Of a DNA stretch of 64,000 nt, positions 39,288-48,500 are shown piece by piece. A model generated the notes under the pieces. That model searched no databases. It had not been told where the DNA came from and saw nothing but the letters and a program-made list of their open reading frames with translations. Source of the DNA: Ardenticatenaceae bacterium (lineage in GTDB: Bacteria > Chloroflexota > Anaerolineae > Promineifilales > Promineifilaceae). Each line of letters starts with the position of its first letter. Within the stretch, counting starts at the first letter, position 1. The position numbers were made by a program, and so were the translations under genes. The stretch covers positions 62,001 to 126,000 of the forward strand of contig JACKBN010000001.1 of NCBI GenBank assembly GCA_020634565.1, written 5' to 3'.

Positions 39288-40238
39288 TTAGTGTCCAGCT
39301 AGAGCTGGGATCACCCGCTCTGCGAATAACCGTACGGGCTCGATGTTGATCCAGTCGGGCATGCGCAAGATAGTATATTGACAGCCAACCTCCCTGTACC
39401 CTTCTAACTCCCTAATCAAAGTGTCAGGTGTTCCTATAAGGGTGGTTTCACCGCCCCATGGTATATAGTCGCTCAGTTGCTCGCGTTTGGCAGCAACCTC
39501 GGCATTGTCCCGGCCAATGATAACCGTTATCATAATGGACCGAGTAATCTCATCGTAGGATCGATTGAGTCGTTGACAATGATCACGTAATATCCCAAAA
39601 AGGCCCCCAACTGTATCGGGGTCCCCCCAAACGTTACAAAAATTACCGTATTGGGCAACGAGTCGCAGTGTCACTTTCTTACCGCACCCGCCAATGAGGA
39701 TTGGCGGGTAGGGATTTTGGACGGGTTTTGGGTTATCCAGCACATGTGCAAGTCGATAATACATGCCTTCAAAATGTGCGGGCTGTTCTTTCCAGAGAGC
39801 TAACACTACACAGATAGCCTCTTCTAAACGCTTCATGCGGACAGAGGCTGTCTCAAATTCACCCCAACCATAGCCCTCGTACTCTCGGACGTGCCAGCCA
39901 GCACCAAGACCTAGGATCAAACGGCCATGGCTGATCAAATCCAGGGTCGTTGCCATCTTGGCGACCATAGCCGGATTACGATATGGTACACCAAGCACTA
40001 GTGACCCCAGTCGAATGCGCTTTGTGATAGTCGAAATAGCACCTAACGTCGTCAGACACTCCATTACAGGTTCAGAGAATGGATGATAGGAAAAATCACC
40101 CTCATATAGGAAGTGATCGTAAAGCCAGAGAGAGTCGAAGGTACTTTCGTCAGCAAACCGAGCCAAGTTCGCAACGCTGTCCCATGGATTTTTTGTCGAA
40201 CCAAGTAAGTATGGACTAATTTGTAAACCAAATCTCAT
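39288..40238 (-). CDS. LLM-class F420/FMN-dependent oxidoreductase
   Basis: A 316-residue TIM-barrel enzyme of the luciferase-like superfamily. Visible motifs: MRFGLQISPYLLGSTKNPWDSV, DSLWLYDHF, RIRLGSLVLGVPYRNPAMVAKMATTLD, GRLILGLGAGWHVREYEGYGW, PYPPILIGGCGKKVTLRLVA and IGTPDTLIRELEGYREVG. Subgroup features fit TIGR03560-like F420-dependent enzymes. The ATG at 40238 is chosen; the frame extends 22 codons upstream into a basic stretch with no homology. It is likely a tailoring oxidoreductase of the peptide cluster, upstream of the aminotransferase and second Gfo/Idh/MocA gene on the same strand. Confidence 0.9.
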   Translation of the reverse strand: MRFGLQISPYLLGSTKNPWDSVANLARFADESTFDSLWLYDHFLYEGDFSYHPFSEPVMECLTTLGAISTITKRIRLGSLVLGVPYRNPAMVAKMATTLDLISHGRLILGLGAGWHVREYEGYGWGEFETASVRMKRLEEAICVVLALWKEQPAHFEGMYYRLAHVLDNPKPVQNPYPPILIGGCGKKVTLRLVAQYGNFCNVWGDPDTVGGLFGILRDHCQRLNRSYDEITRSIMITVIIGRDNAEVAAKREQLSDYIPWGGETTLIGTPDTLIRELEGYREVGCQYTILRMPDWINIEPVRLFAERVIPALAGH

Positions 40239-40408
40239 TTTATTGTAGCCTCTGCCGTCAATCCTCTGCCTTCTCTTAGGCCCACTTTTTCGGGGGAGGG
40301 ACATTAGAAAGCATCCTGCGTCGTCTTATCAAGAATGGTTAAGATAATTTATTGCTTACGTTACATACCACAACGCAGCGGTGGATTGGTATAGATAATA
40401 CGATTAAG

Positions 40409-41683
40409 TTATCCAAATAAGCGGTCACGAACAAACTGAGCGAGCCTCCTTATGCCCTCATCGATTTGTTCAAGGGTGACATAGCTAAATGAAAGGCGGA
40501 TTTGATGATCGCGCGCATGATCCAGTGAGAAGAATGACATCGGACAACATAGAAGACCATATTCACTAGCACATATACGAAAGCACTGCTCGTCGAAAGT
40601 AAATGGTAACGTAACAGTTAAGAAAAAACCACCAGACGGACGATTCCAGCGAATATGGCCACCAAGGTCGCCCCCAAACTCTTCAGCTAGGCGTGCAACC
40701 ATTCGGTCACGGTTCGTTCGGTAAAATTGAAGCTTGCTTTCGACGATAGGTAGTAGCGAACCATTTGATTCAAGAAGAATGCCGCCAACCATTGCCTGCA
40801 GCAACGGAGAGGTATTTACAGTTGTAAAACCCTTGACTTTTGACAATTCTTCTGCCAGCAATCGATTCTCACTTTCAATTTGCTGATCTGCAACCAGGAA
40901 TCCCATTCGTAAGCCTGGGAAGATTGTTTTTGAAAAAGTACCAATATAAATAACAACACCATCTTTGTCTAAAGACTTCAACGTTGGCAACCGTTTACCA
41001 TCATAGGCAAACATACCATAAGGATTGTCCTCAATAATGATTAAATCATTCTCATATGCTACTTGAAGTAGCTCGTGACGAGTACTGAGAGGCATTGATG
41101 TCCCTAAAGGATTGTTAAAATCAGGAATCTCATAGAGAGCACGAGGGCGTTTGCCATCAAGCCGTATCTCCTCTAGTGCTGCCAAAAGGATATCAATATT
41201 AAGTCCTGCCTCATCCATATGAATGGGAACTATTGGCACACCCAGAATCTTAGCAAGTCCAGTAGTTCCGATATACGTTGGATTGCTCACTAACACCACA
41301 TCTGTTAATGGATCAAACAACCCTATCATCAGAATAGCCATAGCTTCCTGATAACCAGATGTTACCATTATCGCTTCTGGTGGAACGTGAATATCTTCGT
41401 CGATTGCAAGATGACGCATAACAAGATCATTTATAATACCATTTGTCCGGTTGTACTGACCAAGGCTATTGAATATGACAGCACGTGGCTTATTAGTAAT
41501 CCTCGCCCGGTGCTCTACGAAACGATCGAGGGCAACTATGCTAGACTCAACGTCAAAAAAAGTTTCCATTGGACTCCCAGTCGCGAAGGAGATTGCATTT
41601 GGAAAATCCAAAGTCACCTCACTGAGGAAATCCATTACATCCAACAATGGATCAGAATAAAACTTCTTAAGTTTGATGTGCAT
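40409..41683 (-). CDS. Fold-type I PLP-dependent aminotransferase
   Basis: The 424-residue enzyme transfers amino groups with pyridoxal phosphate. It shows SFATGSPMETFFDVES, VTSGYQEAMAILMIGLFDP, SNPTYIGTTGLAKIL, EIPDFNNPLGTSM, IIIEDNPYGMFAYDG and the PLP-lysine motif GTFSKTIFPGLRMGF. It looks like the stand-alone catalytic domain of the MocR/2-aminoadipate family and, in its N-terminal part, like aminotransferases found in glycopeptide-type clusters that make phenylglycines (HpgT-like); I cannot confirm the latter. It is 15 bp from the Gfo/Idh/MocA gene and therefore probably co-transcribed. It is the best candidate for making a non-standard amino acid for the NRPS. Confidence 0.9.
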   Translation of the reverse strand: MHIKLKKFYSDPLLDVMDFLSEVTLDFPNAISFATGSPMETFFDVESSIVALDRFVEHRARITNKPRAVIFNSLGQYNRTNGIINDLVMRHLAIDEDIHVPPEAIMVTSGYQEAMAILMIGLFDPLTDVVLVSNPTYIGTTGLAKILGVPIVPIHMDEAGLNIDILLAALEEIRLDGKRPRALYEIPDFNNPLGTSMPLSTRHELLQVAYENDLIIIEDNPYGMFAYDGKRLPTLKSLDKDGVVIYIGTFSKTIFPGLRMGFLVADQQIESENRLLAEELSKVKGFTTVNTSPLLQAMVGGILLESNGSLLPIVESKLQFYRTNRDRMVARLAEEFGGDLGGHIRWNRPSGGFFLTVTLPFTFDEQCFRICASEYGLLCCPMSFFSLDHARDHQIRLSFSYVTLEQIDEGIRRLAQFVRDRLFG

Positions 41684-41698
41684 TACTTCTTTCCTATG

Positions 41699-42724
41699 TT
41701 AATCAAAGCCCGTGTCTTCCGGGAGAGGTATCCCACTCAGTACTTTTGCTCGTGTCAAGACAGAAACAACAATCGCATTAAAGGGTAGATCGCTAACAGG
41801 TTTATGCTGCTCTCCATTATAGTAACGATAGTATTCCTGAAAGCAAGTTGTTAGTGGATCGTCCTCAAACACCTTGGATTTCAGAAGGTGAAGATTGTGG
41901 TCATATACAGCTAGGCGAGAATAGCTAATGTTTCCAGATGCAGGAAAGCATCCTTTTATAGTATGTTCATTAAAGGATAGTGTTATAGACCGCTTTCTAT
42001 TTTGTGCTGTCAAATCTGAGGAAAGAAAACTATCAAGGCCACTATCGTGATGTAGAGTCATTTGGGCTGTTCCCATATACGGGATTACCATAGTACCTGC
42101 TTGCATGTCCGAAACAGCAGCGTCAAGAACCTGTACCTTATGGCCTCCCAGATAAAGGGCGAGAGCCACTTGATGAGGAAGTTCTACATCAAATGCACTA
42201 GCATGTCCTGGACTTTGTAGCGTTTGTAAGACACGTGATTTATGCTGTTCAAAAGCCAATTGGCAAAGCGGGCCAAACTCGTGAGAATTAATCGCTTCTT
42301 TCAGCCATCTGGTAAGTGTACTATGAATCCAGACAGCAACAATAAGCAAATCAAGATTCCACTTCTCCTGAAGACGTACGATTTCATTCACTTCGCACAT
42401 AGACATGGCCAATGGCTTTTCTACTATGATCTTTGTATAACCTAATTCAGCAACTTGCCGGAGCACAGAAAGGTGGTTTGCGGGAGCAGTGCAAATATGC
42501 ACCACCGTCGATGCTGGATCAAAACCTTTCAAACTTGCAAAGTTTCTGAACGTATGAATTGAATCGTTATGTAGAGAACCAGGATGATCAAATTTTGGGT
42601 CAACAGCCCCAATTGTTGTATCAAAGAGATGTCGGTTACTGGAAAGCTTTCGAGCTTTAAGTATGCAAGGCCAGTGCAAATGCCTTCCTGCCCTCCCAAA
42701 ACCAACTATTAAGGTTTGAAGCAT
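41699..42724 (-). CDS. Gfo/Idh/MocA-like oxidoreductase
   Basis: A 341-residue divergent family member. Rossmann start MLQTLIVGFGRAGRHLHWP, then VVHICTAPANHLSVLRQVAELG and the EKP signature in KIIVEKPLAMSM. The C-terminal domain is less typical, with a histidine-rich MTLHHDSGLDSF segment and HEVELPHQVALALYLGG-type helix. The ATG at 42724 with GAGG upstream is chosen over the start 8 codons earlier. It leads an operon with the aminotransferase (15-bp gap) and perhaps the LLM enzyme. With the aminotransferase it could make an amino sugar or amino acid by oxidation and transamination; inference only. Confidence 0.85.
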   Translation of the reverse strand: MLQTLIVGFGRAGRHLHWPCILKARKLSSNRHLFDTTIGAVDPKFDHPGSLHNDSIHTFRNFASLKGFDPASTVVHICTAPANHLSVLRQVAELGYTKIIVEKPLAMSMCEVNEIVRLQEKWNLDLLIVAVWIHSTLTRWLKEAINSHEFGPLCQLAFEQHKSRVLQTLQSPGHASAFDVELPHQVALALYLGGHKVQVLDAAVSDMQAGTMVIPYMGTAQMTLHHDSGLDSFLSSDLTAQNRKRSITLSFNEHTIKGCFPASGNISYSRLAVYDHNLHLLKSKVFEDDPLTTCFQEYYRYYNGEQHKPVSDLPFNAIVVSVLTRAKVLSGIPLPEDTGFD

Positions 42725-42861
42725 AGAGCGACCCTCGAAAGTATACACCCACTAACTGTATTACCTAATACAAGGATTTTGTAGAAAAGTGGGGTGTAAA
42801 GCAAGCTGGCTGGATACCAAAGAAATGTGAAGTCAATTTCACACCCAAAGAACGAAGCCAG

Positions 42862-43865
42862 TTGTTGGCTCTCATCAGAAAAGGTAAGAATAAGGCAGCT
42901 GTGATTCGGCGAACCCACATCTTGCTCAAAAGCGACGAAGGCAAAACGGATAAAGAAATTGCTTCACTGCTGTACACCAGTGAAGATACCATTGAACGGA
43001 CACACGCCTGTTTCTGGCAAGAAGGGGTGCAAGCCGCTCTGGAAGGCAAGCCAATACCAAGCCAAGTAGAAAAGCTAGACGGGGGCCAGGAACCATACTT
43101 GACAGCCCTTGCGTGCAGCGAGCCACCGGATGGACAGAGTCGTTGGACCCTGGAGTTATTAGCCAAGCGACTGGTCGCTGATGGCGTTATCACGGCGATT
43201 TCGCCGTCAATTGTGCGACTCGCTTTAAAAAAAGGAAGCTCAAGCCCTGGCAAGTCCGCAGTTGGTACATCCCTAAAATAACAGAGACCTTTTTGCAACG
43301 GATGGAGGCGATTCTGAGGCTGTACCAACAACCTTACAATCCCAAGCGACCGTTGGTGTGTTTCGACGAGAAATCGGTGCAGTTGCTGGCCCATATTTGC
43401 CAGGCGCTGGCTATGAAACCAGGTCAAGCAGCGCGACAGGATTATGAGTACAAACGGAACGGGACGCGCAATCTCTTCCTGTTTGTCGAACCGAAAGCAG
43501 GCAAGCGGTGCGTGCTGGTCACCAAGCGGCGCCAGAAGGAGCAGTTTGCTCAGGCCCTGCGCTATCTGGTTGATGTCCTCTATCCCGATGTCGACTGTAT
43601 TGATGTGGTTATGGATAACTTGAACACGCATCACTATCACTCATTGGTCGAATTCTTTGGCAAAGCCGAAGCTGACCGAATATGGAACCGGCTGTGTATT
43701 CACTTCACTCCGGCCCACGGTTCCTGGCTTAACATGGCTGAAATTGAACTCAGCATTCTGAGCCGCCAATGCTTGCAACGCCGTATTCCCGATGAATGGA
43801 CTTTGCAAAGGCATCTGTTGGCTTGGGAACAATACAGCAACGATGTTGAACGTAAGATTCATTGA
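42862..43865 (+). CDS. IS630-family transposase, two frames joined by an A7 slippery site
   Basis: Frame 1 (42862-43281) has the helix-turn-helix half: KNKAAVIRRTHILLKSDEGKTDKEIASLLYTSEDTIER and DGQSRWTLELLAKRLV. Frame 2 (to 43865) has the DDE half: RPLVCFDEKSVQLL (Asp), CIDVVMDNLNTHHYHSLVEF (Asp) and HFTPAHGSWLNMAEIELSILS (Glu). The two are joined by AAAAAAAGG at 43227-43235. A -1 slip there gives ...LKKRKLKPWQVRSWYIPK, as in intact relatives. This is the classic -1 frameshift site of many IS. The natural start is unclear: homology begins upstream (KQAGWIPKKCEVNFTPKERSQ) with no ATG/GTG, so it may be start-damaged. Element ends were not found. Confidence 0.88.
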
Positions 43866-44096
43866 TCTTTTACTGTGATCTTTTACTGTGGAAGATGCTC
43901 GCCGTATTTCCAGGAGCATTACCCCGCAAAATTAGAAATTTGATATACTAGTGTCAACTCCAGGACAAGGTAATGACAAATATCCAAGTGCGACGAATCT
44001 CACCTGTTATTTCATCCACCAGCTAACCGGCAAAGTTAAAGTGAACCTGAGCTTCATCATCTAACGTCCGCTCAACGTGTACAGTGACCTGGTTCG

Positions 44097-44475
44097 CTAA
44101 CTTTTGTTCTTTTCCAGGCGACCGATGAAGCGGCAGACAACGACATAGCTGTAAGGATAGCCTCGTTTCTGTAAGCCTAACCAAATTACCCTGTGCGTGA
44201 GCTCCTCATTTTGCCACTGAATGACTTCTTGCCAGTACGGTTCGATGGTGGAAACCATATGAGCTGGTCGTTTCTGGCCAAAGGCCACATCCAGCCGATG
44301 CTGGATATTTTTATTGGAGCAGCTTTTTCATCTCCAGGAGCTGGTATTGGTTGACCCACCGCCGTTATTTTTGATCGTTTTGCGTTGAATATTTAGAAAG
44401 CGACTGATTTCTTGGTTACAGCCGCCCGCACGAAAATGTTGTAATAAGCCAATATCGCTTTGAAACGCTGATCCA
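44097..44475 (-). pseudogene. Remnant of a helix-turn-helix transposase (ISL3-like)
   Basis: The minus strand reads DIGLLQHFRAGGCNQEISRFLNIQRKTI (helix-turn-helix), then after a frame change QKRPAHMVSTIEPYWQEVIQ, EELTHRVIWLGLQKRGYPYSYVVV and RFIGRLEKN, with a stop at 44097. The 'PY-x-x-x-I...W..L...GY..SY..V.RF' pattern is the N-terminal region of ISL3/IS21-type transposases. No catalytic domain remains. Confidence 0.6.
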
Positions 44476-44497
44476 GGAACTATTCTCCTTGAATGAA

Positions 44498-44707
44498 TTA
44501 TTTAGCCATTCTCTTGCGCAGGCTAAGCGGGCGCATGTCAGTCCATACTCTTTCTATATAGCTCAAACATTCTTCTTCAGAACCTTCTTTGCCCACTTCA
44601 TGCCAACCAAGTGGATTATCTCGATCGGCGAACCATATAGAGTACTGTTCTTCGTGATTTACAACTACTTTATAGATTGTGGAAACATTCAATTCTTCTC
44701 TACTCAT
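44498..44707 (-). CDS. MbtH-like protein (NRPS adenylation-domain partner)
   Basis: A 69-residue protein of the MbtH family, small proteins that bind adenylation domains and support their folding and activity. Motifs match the family: YKVVVNHEEQYSIW (usual 'F-V-L-V-N-x-E-x-Q-x-S-L-W'), NPLGWHEVG ('P-x-G-W'), SEEECLSYIERVWTDMRPLSL (family ending 'C-L-x-Y-I-x-x-x-W-T-D-M-R-P-x-S-L'). GAAGAG-like purines precede the ATG at 44707. It is 16 kb beyond the NRPS and on the other strand, surrounded by transposon debris, but is the only MbtH in view and very likely belongs to this NRPS. The longer plus-strand frame over the same bases is a shadow. Confidence 0.95.
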   Translation of the reverse strand: MSREELNVSTIYKVVVNHEEQYSIWFADRDNPLGWHEVGKEGSEEECLSYIERVWTDMRPLSLRKRMAK

Positions 44708-44877
44708 CTATTCCCCTTACTACTGAATTGTCCAGTAACCTTTGGCTAACTATTTTACGGCAGAATTACAATCCCGCAAAACACCTGGTAGAACGCTTCA
44801 GAATTTATACTCTCAATTGGCCACCTGGCTTGGTGTTCTTTGACCCGTAACTAGCTTGTCTTAGACGGCCATCATAG

Positions 44878-45278
44878 TGGATCAACGGTGGCCAGACCTA
44901 CCGACAGTAGCAAGCCCTTGGTTCCGAAGCTTGAGTTCCCGATGCCTCTCTAATGAGGCAACCATGTTGACCAGAATGGGATGGCGCTGCTTGCCTCAGA
45001 TTCCGCCACAGGCTTGTGTTGAGCAATGCCGATCCATGAGCCCGATTTTGAACACGGCACTCACTACGCTGCCAGTATATGTTTTCTGTTGCCCACGACG
45101 CTCCTTGCTGGGTCGGTTTTGTTAGCATAGGCAATGAATGGTTGCTTTGCGGTGCATCCCGGTTACGGCGAAAACTCATCCAAAATCCTTGTTTTTCTTG
45201 ACGGTCTGCCTGGAGACACCTCGGTTGCAGACGTTGGACTAATTCTCGTTTACTGTGTGGACTCATTTTCGCATCCAT
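44878..45278 (-). pseudogene. Decayed N-terminal part of an integrase-type transposase
   Basis: The minus strand starts MSPHSKRELVQRLQPRCLQADRQEKQ and after frame breaks gives ILDEFVAVTGMHRKATI-like, KTYTGSVVSAVFKIGL and LVNMVASLERHRELKL segments. I recognise this N-terminus ('MSPHSKRELV-R-RPRY-KA-K--K--ILDEF...TGYHRKYAI') from integrase-core transposases of the ISNCY/IS481-like kind. The catalytic half is missing. Confidence 0.7.
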
Positions 45279-45291
45279 GATGGATGCGAAA
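45267..45291. repeat. 25-nt palindrome
   Basis: TTTCGCATCCA (45267-45277) and TGGATGCGAAA (45281-45291) form a perfect 11-bp stem around TGA. It overlaps the start of the decayed transposase and may be its terminal or operator sequence, or a regulatory hairpin upstream of the HerA-type operon. Confidence 0.5.
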
Positions 45292-45538
45292 GTAACACCT
45301 TTTATGAGTCAGCGACCCATCACTTGGCAACATTTATTTTGAGGCAATTTGCATCCTTGTAGTCAGGGGGTTGATTTCTTATAATCTAAATATTGAAATC
45401 CTTGTAAACACGGCTTGCAAACGTATTCGATATTATTCAAATCGTTGCGATAGCCCGAACAACTTTAGAAATGTGCTAGTTAACCAGCGTTTCGCATCTG
45501 AACGCATTGGCACAATTTAACATCAAGTCCGAGGAGGG

Positions 45539-48500
45539 ATGATGAGTATACCCTATATTCAAGTTAAGGGTCCAGATGTCTGTTACGGTAGCACTGGTGA
45601 TCCGGATCAAGCCTCGTTTGGTTACCATGCCTTCTTTGTGACTTACGTCCCCTTTATTCCTAGCTTTCTGTCCGACGACTTTACTCGGATGATCACTGGA
45701 GAAGCCAGCCGAATTAAGCTTATTGTCAATCGTCAAATTCGTTTCCTGAATGATCTGAGCAGTTGTAAAACTGGGGCCTCTGAAACCTTTGATCTTCGCT
45801 TTGTTTCTATTCCACAAATTGGTCAGCCTTTCAACACATTGAGAATTTTCTTCATCGGCAAGGCTTTTCATGAAGAGGAAACTGTAGCCCGTAACCGAGC
45901 ATTGGTTCTTTGGAAAAAATTTCAGGGATTCTTTCCCCTGGAAGATCCTTTCAACTACCCATTGCAAACTATAACCGCTATCCGTGACGAAAATGGGCAG
46001 GAAGTTTGCTCCCAACCGGAAATGATGCAGCTTGCACTACGGCCTCTGCGCTTTGAAGCTACTCATAAGCCAAAGATAGTCGAGATCCATAAATATGAAG
46101 ACTATGATCCGATGTTGGGCAATGCAGCCGAAGCCAATTCTGAAAGATTTGTTGGTTATTATCCTCACCCTTTTAGACCAACCCTTGATTTTAGTGCCAT
46201 GTCACGATTTTTAGAGACATTTGCGCTGCAAACTCAAAAATGTGTCGTAAGCATATGCTTGCGACCAACTAAGCTGTCGCTGGCAGAACAACAACACATT
46301 AACCGAATGATGCAGTTCTATCGGCAACTATTATCAGGTGCCGAAGAAGCTCAAAATTGGTTGGCTTTCTATCGTCGCGAGCGGTTTAACGACTTAGTGC
46401 AAACTTTCGAACCAATTATCAATCAGCGTAACCATCTTTTCATGATCAAAATCCAGATAATGGGTGAAGAATCGATTCCGCATGATGTGGTGAGTGCACT
46501 AGGTTCTGAGATTATGAATAACTCAACTCGTGAACCACGTTTGTGGGACGAGATTCAGCCGGAAAATGATGAGGGAGCGGCTATTGTCGGCAAAAATTTT
46601 GATCTGATGGAATACAGACCCTGGAAACGGCCAGATACATCCTTTCCACTTTGGCGCCTCTCAACCCTAGTGACGAGTTATGAAGCAGTAGGCGCTTTTC
46701 GCTTGCCTGTGCCACCAGAAAGCGGACATATGCCTGGGATAAGTGTCCGCGACGAACCATTTGTCATGCCTGCCGATCTGGATACCCCTCAAAAAAGCAA
46801 GATACGCAACGACATTCATGTACCACTTGGTAAGATTATTCATCGGGGCACGATCACCGAAACTGATTATTATATATCCCTGTCGCAACTTAAGCGTCAT
46901 GGGCTTGTCGCTGGTAGTACGGGGAGCGGTAAGACAAATACATGCCTCCATCTTTTAACGGAAATGTGGCGCAAGTTCGGTATTCCGTTCTTAGTCATTT
47001 ATCCAATAGACAAGCCGGATTACCGTCTTCTGAAAGCCGACCCAACAGTTCGTGACGATCTTTTCCTGTTTACCCTGGGGGACGATACAACAAGCCCGTT
47101 GCGATTCAATCCATTCGAGGTACCACCGGGCATCTTGGTAAGGACGCATATTAGTCTTCTCATGAGGGCTTTTACAGCTGCGTTCTCAATGTGGGATCCT
47201 TTACCGGCCGTCTATCGGGCAGCTTTGCGAAAAGCCTATCAAGAAGTAGGGTTTGCTGATTTGCGTTCTGCGAAAGGTGGTGACGCCAACACATCGGCTC
47301 CGCTCCTCAGCCGATTTTATGAACTATTGGTTGAAACAGCCGAACAAATGACTCAAGAGTATGGGCGTGATGCCAGAGGTAATATCCGCCAGGGATCGGA
47401 AATAAGAATCCGTGATTTGCTAAACAATGCCGGCCATGTACTGAATGTTCAGAGAGGTGCTCCTTGGAATGTGCTACTGAATCATCCGACAGTCATGGAA
47501 ATTGGTCGGGTTGGTAGCACTGAAGACAGTTCCCTGGTGATGGGTTTTCTGCTAATGTCGTTAACTTCCTATTTGGCCAGTCGTTATAAGCATGATGAAA
47601 ATGCCAGACAACACATCACACTTATCGAGGAAGCCCATCGCCTGATGTCAGCCAAATCAAGCGGGCAAGGAGAGGCTATGGCCGATCCAAGATCACGTGC
47701 CAGTGAAGATTTTGCAAACATCCTGGCAGAGGTGCGTGGCTATAATGAAAGTATATTGATTGCGGAACAGATTCCAACAGAGTTGGTGTCTGGTGCGATC
47801 GGCAACACGTATGTAAAGATTGTCCATTGGTTGGAGGAGCAACGAAGCTTTGATCTATTTTCCGATATTATGAGTCTCAATAAACAGCAGCGTGAATTTG
47901 CGCGAACGCTGCCAACCGGACAGGCTATCGTACGCGGGGCGAACGGGCGGCCAATGCTGATTCAAGTTAGTAATTATCTGGATCAATTCCAACGCCCTGA
48001 TGATACTCCACTTGTCGATGATTCAGACGAAGCGATTCGCGTTTTTATGGAAAAACAGCTTAAGCTACACAGATTACAAATTCCACTATTTGAGCCTATT
48101 ACTGAGGTTAGTAATAATTTATCAGAGAAGAAGCCAAGTTGGATGCTTCAGTTACCGATGCAGAGTTGTGCAATGTGCGTCAGGCTTCACGAATCGGGCA
48201 AGTGTAGCTACGGAAAGGATGTACGTGGTGAATTGGTAATGCATAGTGAAGAACTCTTGTCTCAATGCGATAATCATTATGAGGCTATCGTTTTAGCAAA
48301 GGACGTAAAGGTAATAATCACAAACCTTGATACCCTCCAGGTGGCTATGAAAGATTATCTTTTGAAACATAAGCCAACCTTCACAAATTACCACCAGAAG
48401 GGGATTGTTTACTGTTATCTGGCTCATCGCGCGAATGAGACATTTCAACAAGCATTGGGCAAAGATGCAGAAGAAAAAGGGAAGCGAAAAAATGCTCATC

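Noticed and set aside
44489..44749. 86-residue plus-strand frame over the MbtH gene
   Set aside because: The minus strand gives a clear MbtH protein; the plus-strand product has no motif.
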